NCBI RefSeq assembly: GCF_003270085.1
Contig: NZ_QFDQ01000155.1
Coordinates: forward strand, 1-55,803
Direction of reading: 5' to 3'
DNA from: Streptomyces triticisoli
GTDB lineage: Bacteria > Actinomycetota > Actinomycetes > Streptomycetales > Streptomycetaceae
DNA length: 55,803 nucleotides
The notes beneath the pieces were generated by a model. It worked only from the letters and a program-made list of their open reading frames with translations. It did not search any database and was not told where the DNA came from. Every line of letters begins with the position of its first letter. Position 1 is the first letter of the stretch. A program made the position numbers and the translations under genes. Shown one piece after another: positions 53,760-55,803 of the stretch.

Positions 53760-55106
53760 TCACCAGTGCCCGAGCGGTCGTGGTCTCGGACCGCCCCTTC
53801 CCGCGGATCGGCCGGACCGGCGACGTCCGGCCGCAGGTCGTCCAGGGCCCACGGCTTGGGCAAGCAGGTCGTAGTACTCCCTGGGCCGGGCGTCGAAGTC
53901 CACCCACGCGGACAGCCCTGACGGACCGCTGTCCGGTCCCCGCAACAGGTCGACGGAGGCTTGGCGAAACCGCCGTGCGAAGCCTTCCCGTTCGGCCTCG
54001 GCCAGCAGCACGCGCAGTTCGGCCACGGCCTCCCGGGCGTTGTGACGCTCCTCCTTCCCCGCACGGAGCATCTGCTTCCAGCTGGATGCCGGTGCGGCGT
54101 CGGCCAGCAACGGATCCAGCCGCGCCATCAGTTCCCCGCCGGTCTCCGCCGTGTGCTGTACTCCTGGCCCGGCCTCCACCAACACCTGCAGGGCGACGAC
54201 CAGTGCCGTGGCCCGCGGCTCGGGCCGCGTCGTATCGATCCGCACCGCCACGGCCTCGTGCACCTCGTCGGCGATCCGCCGTGCGGCGGCCATCACCCGC
54301 TCGGCCGCAGGCCGCCCCACATCGGGAATCTGCCCCAGACGCCACTCCCCGGTGTCCAGCACATCCCGTACGGTCCGGACCCCGCCTGTCTCCAACTCCC
54401 TGACCCGCGCCCGCGCTCCGGCCGTCTTCCGGAGCCGCGTGACGGGAATCCGGCTCAGCTCACCGTCCACCAGTTCCCGGTGCAGCGGGGCCCATGCCGT
54501 CCGTACCGCTTCCACGGCCTTCCTGTGGTCCTGGGCCACCAGCGCGGCGGCCTCCCGCAGCCGCATCGCCTCACGGACGACCTTCGGGGCCGCACCGCGC
54601 CCACGGTTCAGTGCGCTGATGATCCCGCGCAGTGCGCCGGTGTCCCCGCGCAGCGCATCGGTGTCCCCGCGCAGCGCGCCGGCGCTTCCGCCGACGAGGG
54701 CGACGATCGTCAGCAGCAGCCCGACCGCCACCAGCGTGTCGGAGAGGTCGATCTGCTTCTGACGGTCGCCGTCGTCCTCCTCCAGTGAGTACAGCTCGCC
54801 CTTGTCCGGGCCTTCGGAGATCACGAATCCGCTGTCCCAGCCGAAGCCGGGGTCCGTCTCGTAGTTCGGTGCCTTCAGGCGCCAACTCCGTCCGGCATCG
54901 CACAGGTACGGCGCTTCGCGCTCGCGGTGTTCGAAAGGATCCGTCCACCGGACCGTGCACCTGCCGTCGGGCTTCTCGTCGAGCACGGTCAGGTCGATCT
55001 GCCGGAGTTCAGGGTAATCCGGCGTGGCGATGTGCACGCCCAATGAGCACGCGACCAGCGTCAGGCCGCACATCAGCAGCCACCGGAAGAAATGCGTCTG
55101 CCGCAT
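53760..55106 (-). CDS. Membrane protein with helix-hairpin-helix domain
   Basis: This 448-residue protein has an N-terminal hydrophobic segment (FFRWLLMCGLTLVACSLGV), an outside domain of about 90 residues, and a second membrane helix (LVAVGLLLTIVALVGGSAG). Next comes a heptapeptide repeat ALRGDTD/ALRGDTG/ALRGIIS encoded by 21-base repeats. The cytoplasmic part holds a helix-hairpin-helix (LGQIPDVGRPAAERVMAAAR), suggesting nucleic-acid binding. The last 30 residues are Arg/Gly/Pro-rich (AAGRRRSGRSAGRGG) and may come from a frameshift; another frame there looks more natural (ALDDLRPDVAGPADPREG). GGGGAGG precedes the ATG. Confidence 0.75.
   Translation of the reverse strand: MRQTHFFRWLLMCGLTLVACSLGVHIATPDYPELRQIDLTVLDEKPDGRCTVRWTDPFEHREREAPYLCDAGRSWRLKAPNYETDPGFGWDSGFVISEGPDKGELYSLEEDDGDRQKQIDLSDTLVAVGLLLTIVALVGGSAGALRGDTDALRGDTGALRGIISALNRGRGAAPKVVREAMRLREAAALVAQDHRKAVEAVRTAWAPLHRELVDGELSRIPVTRLRKTAGARARVRELETGGVRTVRDVLDTGEWRLGQIPDVGRPAAERVMAAARRIADEVHEAVAVRIDTTRPEPRATALVVALQVLVEAGPGVQHTAETGGELMARLDPLLADAAPASSWKQMLRAGKEERHNAREAVAELRVLLAEAEREGFARRFRQASVDLLRGPDSGPSGLSAWVDFDARPREYYDLLAQAVGPGRPAAGRRRSGRSAGRGGPRPRPLGHW
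54618..54680. repeat. Three 21-base repeats coding a heptapeptide
   Basis: Units at 54618-54638, 54639-54659 and 54660-54680 (GGTGTCCCCGCGCAGCGCATC type) encode ALRGDTx on the minus strand just after a membrane helix. The last two differ by two bases. Confidence 0.85.
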
Positions 55107-55248
55107 CCGGGGACCTCCCCCCTAGGAGCTCCTCCGCCGTACGTCCCGATCGGGACAGGCGCGGCACAGGCACCCACTCGAACCGTTGCTCACCATGATC
55201 GGCAAAGCAATGGTCCTTTGAACAGAGGGCCTGTGCTCGGGGCACGCG

Positions 55249-55671
55249 ATGCGCGCTCGGATCGTGCCGCACCTGCGTACGCTGGGCTTCAAAGGCTCCG
55301 GTCAGCGGTACGCGCTGCCGCACGACAAGGCCTGGGCCCAGCTGGACTTCCAGAAGTCCCGGGGCAACGCCGCGAGAAGCGTGCGGTTCACCGTCAATCT
55401 CTCGGTGATCGGCAAGGCGGCCTGGGAACGCGCCCGCGAGGAGTCACCGTGGCTCCCGGTGCGCCCGAACCCGAACGCGCACTGCGGCGCCGGAGGCGAA
55501 ATGGCCCGGATCGACACCTTGCTTCCTGCCGGGTCCGACGTCTGGTGGAGCTTCGGCACCGGGGACGTCTCCGTCGAGGAGCTGGCGGAACCCCATGCGA
55601 CGGACGTCTGCACGGTGATCACCAACTACGCCGTGCCCTGCCTGAACCGCGGCCCGGCGGGCCTCTCGTAG
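55249..55671 (+). CDS. DUF4304-like hypothetical protein
   Basis: A 140-residue protein (MRARIVPHLRTLGFKGSGQR, then AWAQLDFQKSRGNAARSVRF and FTVNLSVIG). The pattern of an N-terminal helix, GFKGSGxxY and two beta strands is that of DUF4304 proteins, which are often found in accessory regions. No ribosome binding site is obvious before the ATG, so the true start may differ. A strong terminator hairpin lies 94 bases after the stop. Function unknown. Confidence 0.65.
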   Translation: MRARIVPHLRTLGFKGSGQRYALPHDKAWAQLDFQKSRGNAARSVRFTVNLSVIGKAAWERAREESPWLPVRPNPNAHCGAGGEMARIDTLLPAGSDVWWSFGTGDVSVEELAEPHATDVCTVITNYAVPCLNRGPAGLS

Positions 55672-55764
55672 CCGCACGCGCTGTGCGCCCGGGGCCTTGG
55701 TTCCCCGGAGCGTGGCCCGCACGGCTTCGGCGGGTGGGACGCAGGACCGTGTGGCGGGAAGCGG

Positions 55765-55802
55765 ACGGCCCGCCGGAAGCAGGAGTGCTTCCGGCGGGCC
55801 GT
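55765..55802. terminator. Strong hairpin terminator at right edge
   Basis: A perfect 17-bp stem (55765-55781 with 55786-55802) and 4-base loop. It would end the DUF4304-like gene or a gene entering from the right. Confidence 0.85.
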
Positions 55803-55803
55803 C

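Overview
The window is high-GC actinobacterial DNA and almost certainly a Streptomyces chromosome. The grounds are extreme GC at third codon positions, frequent GTG and TTG starts, leaderless -10/ATG arrangements, mycothiol metabolism (mca), GTP-type PEP carboxykinase, a GH18 chitinase behind two DasR-like sites, and a Streptomyces-style Tad pilus locus. I saw no rRNA, tRNA, CRISPR array or recognisable integrase or transposase.

Layout. 1-7351 (minus strand): a Tad/Flp pilus locus. In transcription order it has a zinc-ribbon protein, CpaB-like SAF protein, CpaE-like ATPase, two TadE-like pseudopilins, CpaF ATPase, TadB, TadC and the start of a Pro/Ala-rich protein that leaves the window. 7680-10341 (plus): a large pilin-like secreted protein with a dockerin-like calcium loop, a lipoprotein and a small membrane protein. 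10498-12216: a chitinase. 12931-18314: a divergent cluster. Leftward are sugar-acid kinase, IclR regulator and RidA; rightward are a fold-type III PLP dehydratase/aldolase and a D-aminoacylase-like deacylase. I suggest D-amino acid or D-glucosaminate catabolism. 18343-25191: secreted protease, an aminotransferase that seems to have lost about 40 internal residues, a GNAT pseudogene, PEP carboxykinase and a hemolysin III-like protein.

25281-45312: mostly Streptomyces core genes. They are a Mut7-C protein, DUF255 thioredoxin-fold protein, STAND/TPR protein, mca with a small membrane partner, a DUF4307 protein, greA, a DrrAB-type ABC exporter, threonine dehydratase, MarR, a divergent ECF-like sigma factor coupled to a one-TM protein, cystathionine gamma-synthase, an M48 protease between two paralogous membrane proteins, and msrA.

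45213-55803: accessory in character. The 3' end of msrA recurs at 46256-46312 and 47629-47725, with a weak core copy at 49513. The first repeat pair encloses about 1 kb of foreign-looking DNA and leaves a displaced msrA tail downstream, as expected of site-specific integration. Between and beyond these copies lie a PH-like protein, a CBS-BON protein, an MFS exporter, a cysteine-rich lipoprotein, a GNAT-AAA+ fusion, a membrane helix-hairpin-helix protein and a DUF4304-like protein. A perfect 19-bp inverted repeat lies in a 557-bp gene-free stretch. The most notable observations are the msrA tail array, the damaged aminotransferase, and the link between chitinase control and a possible glucosaminate pathway.
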